A DNA stretch of 14,748 bases from an uncultured Ruminococcus sp. (GTDB lineage Bacteria; Bacillota; Clostridia; Oscillospirales; Ruminococcaceae): positions 1-14,748 of the forward strand of contig CAADWP010000195.1 of assembly GCA_900752785.1 (NCBI GenBank). Reading direction: 5' to 3'. Within the stretch, counting starts at the first letter, position 1; each line of letters opens with the position of its first letter. This document shows, piece after piece, positions 14,636 to 14,748 of this stretch. The position numbers were made by a program, and so were the translations under genes. The notes beneath the pieces were generated by a model that had not been told where the DNA came from, made no database searches, and saw only the letters and a program-made list of their open reading frames with translations.

Positions 14636-14748
14636 TAGTATCTTCATGCTTTACCGTGTTAATAGTGTAGGATTACAATAGATATGAGACAATTAACAAA
14701 AAAAGGTAGCGGAGCAGCATAGACCTGTGTTACAGTTAAGTTGCGAGA

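Overview
The window looks like a low-GC Gram-positive gut-type anaerobe of the Ruminococcus/Oscillospiraceae group. The signs are a type I dockerin in a large secreted protein, an LPQTG wall protein beside its own sortase, AGGAGG-type ribosome binding sites, clean sigma-A promoters and a Clostridia-style cyclic-di-GMP riboswitch. The genus is an inference; no rRNA or other marker gene is present.

Left part (1-3.6 kb): a membrane-anchored HtrA/DegP-type serine protease on the minus strand lies divergent to a two-gene plus-strand operon. That operon encodes a small membrane protein with a PH-like tail, and an ECF sigma factor fused to a transmembrane segment and an exported C-terminal domain. 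The roughly 350-bp divergent region holds a cluster of TGTGA/TCACA inverted repeats and a sigma-A promoter for the sigma operon.

Centre (3.6-10.7 kb, minus strand): a three-gene surface operon. A sigma-A promoter is followed by a class I c-di-GMP (GEMM-I) riboswitch whose expression platform (terminator plus competing antiterminator) can be read directly and predicts an OFF switch. The genes are a 1744-aa secreted multidomain protein (dockerin, FN3 and discoidin-like modules, M60-like zinc metallopeptidase domain), a threonine-rich LPQTG wall protein and a compact sortase. Gaps of 3 bp or overlaps argue for co-transcription. A strong hairpin separates the operon from the convergent sigma gene.

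Right part (10.8-14.7 kb, minus strand): a gltX-type glutamyl-tRNA synthetase and a MetRS-like class I synthetase, 15 bp apart, behind a perfect sigma-A promoter. The MetRS-like protein has lost the second lysine of the KMSKS loop and appears altered in its methionine pocket and anticodon-reading positions, so its assignment as an ordinary MetRS is doubtful. Just downstream, a plus-strand promoter-like element and a long hairpin with a T-run could define a very short RNA.

The most distinctive unit is the surface operon. When c-di-GMP is low, the cell would make a dockerin-bearing glycoprotein-type peptidase together with a wall-anchored protein and the enzyme that anchors it.
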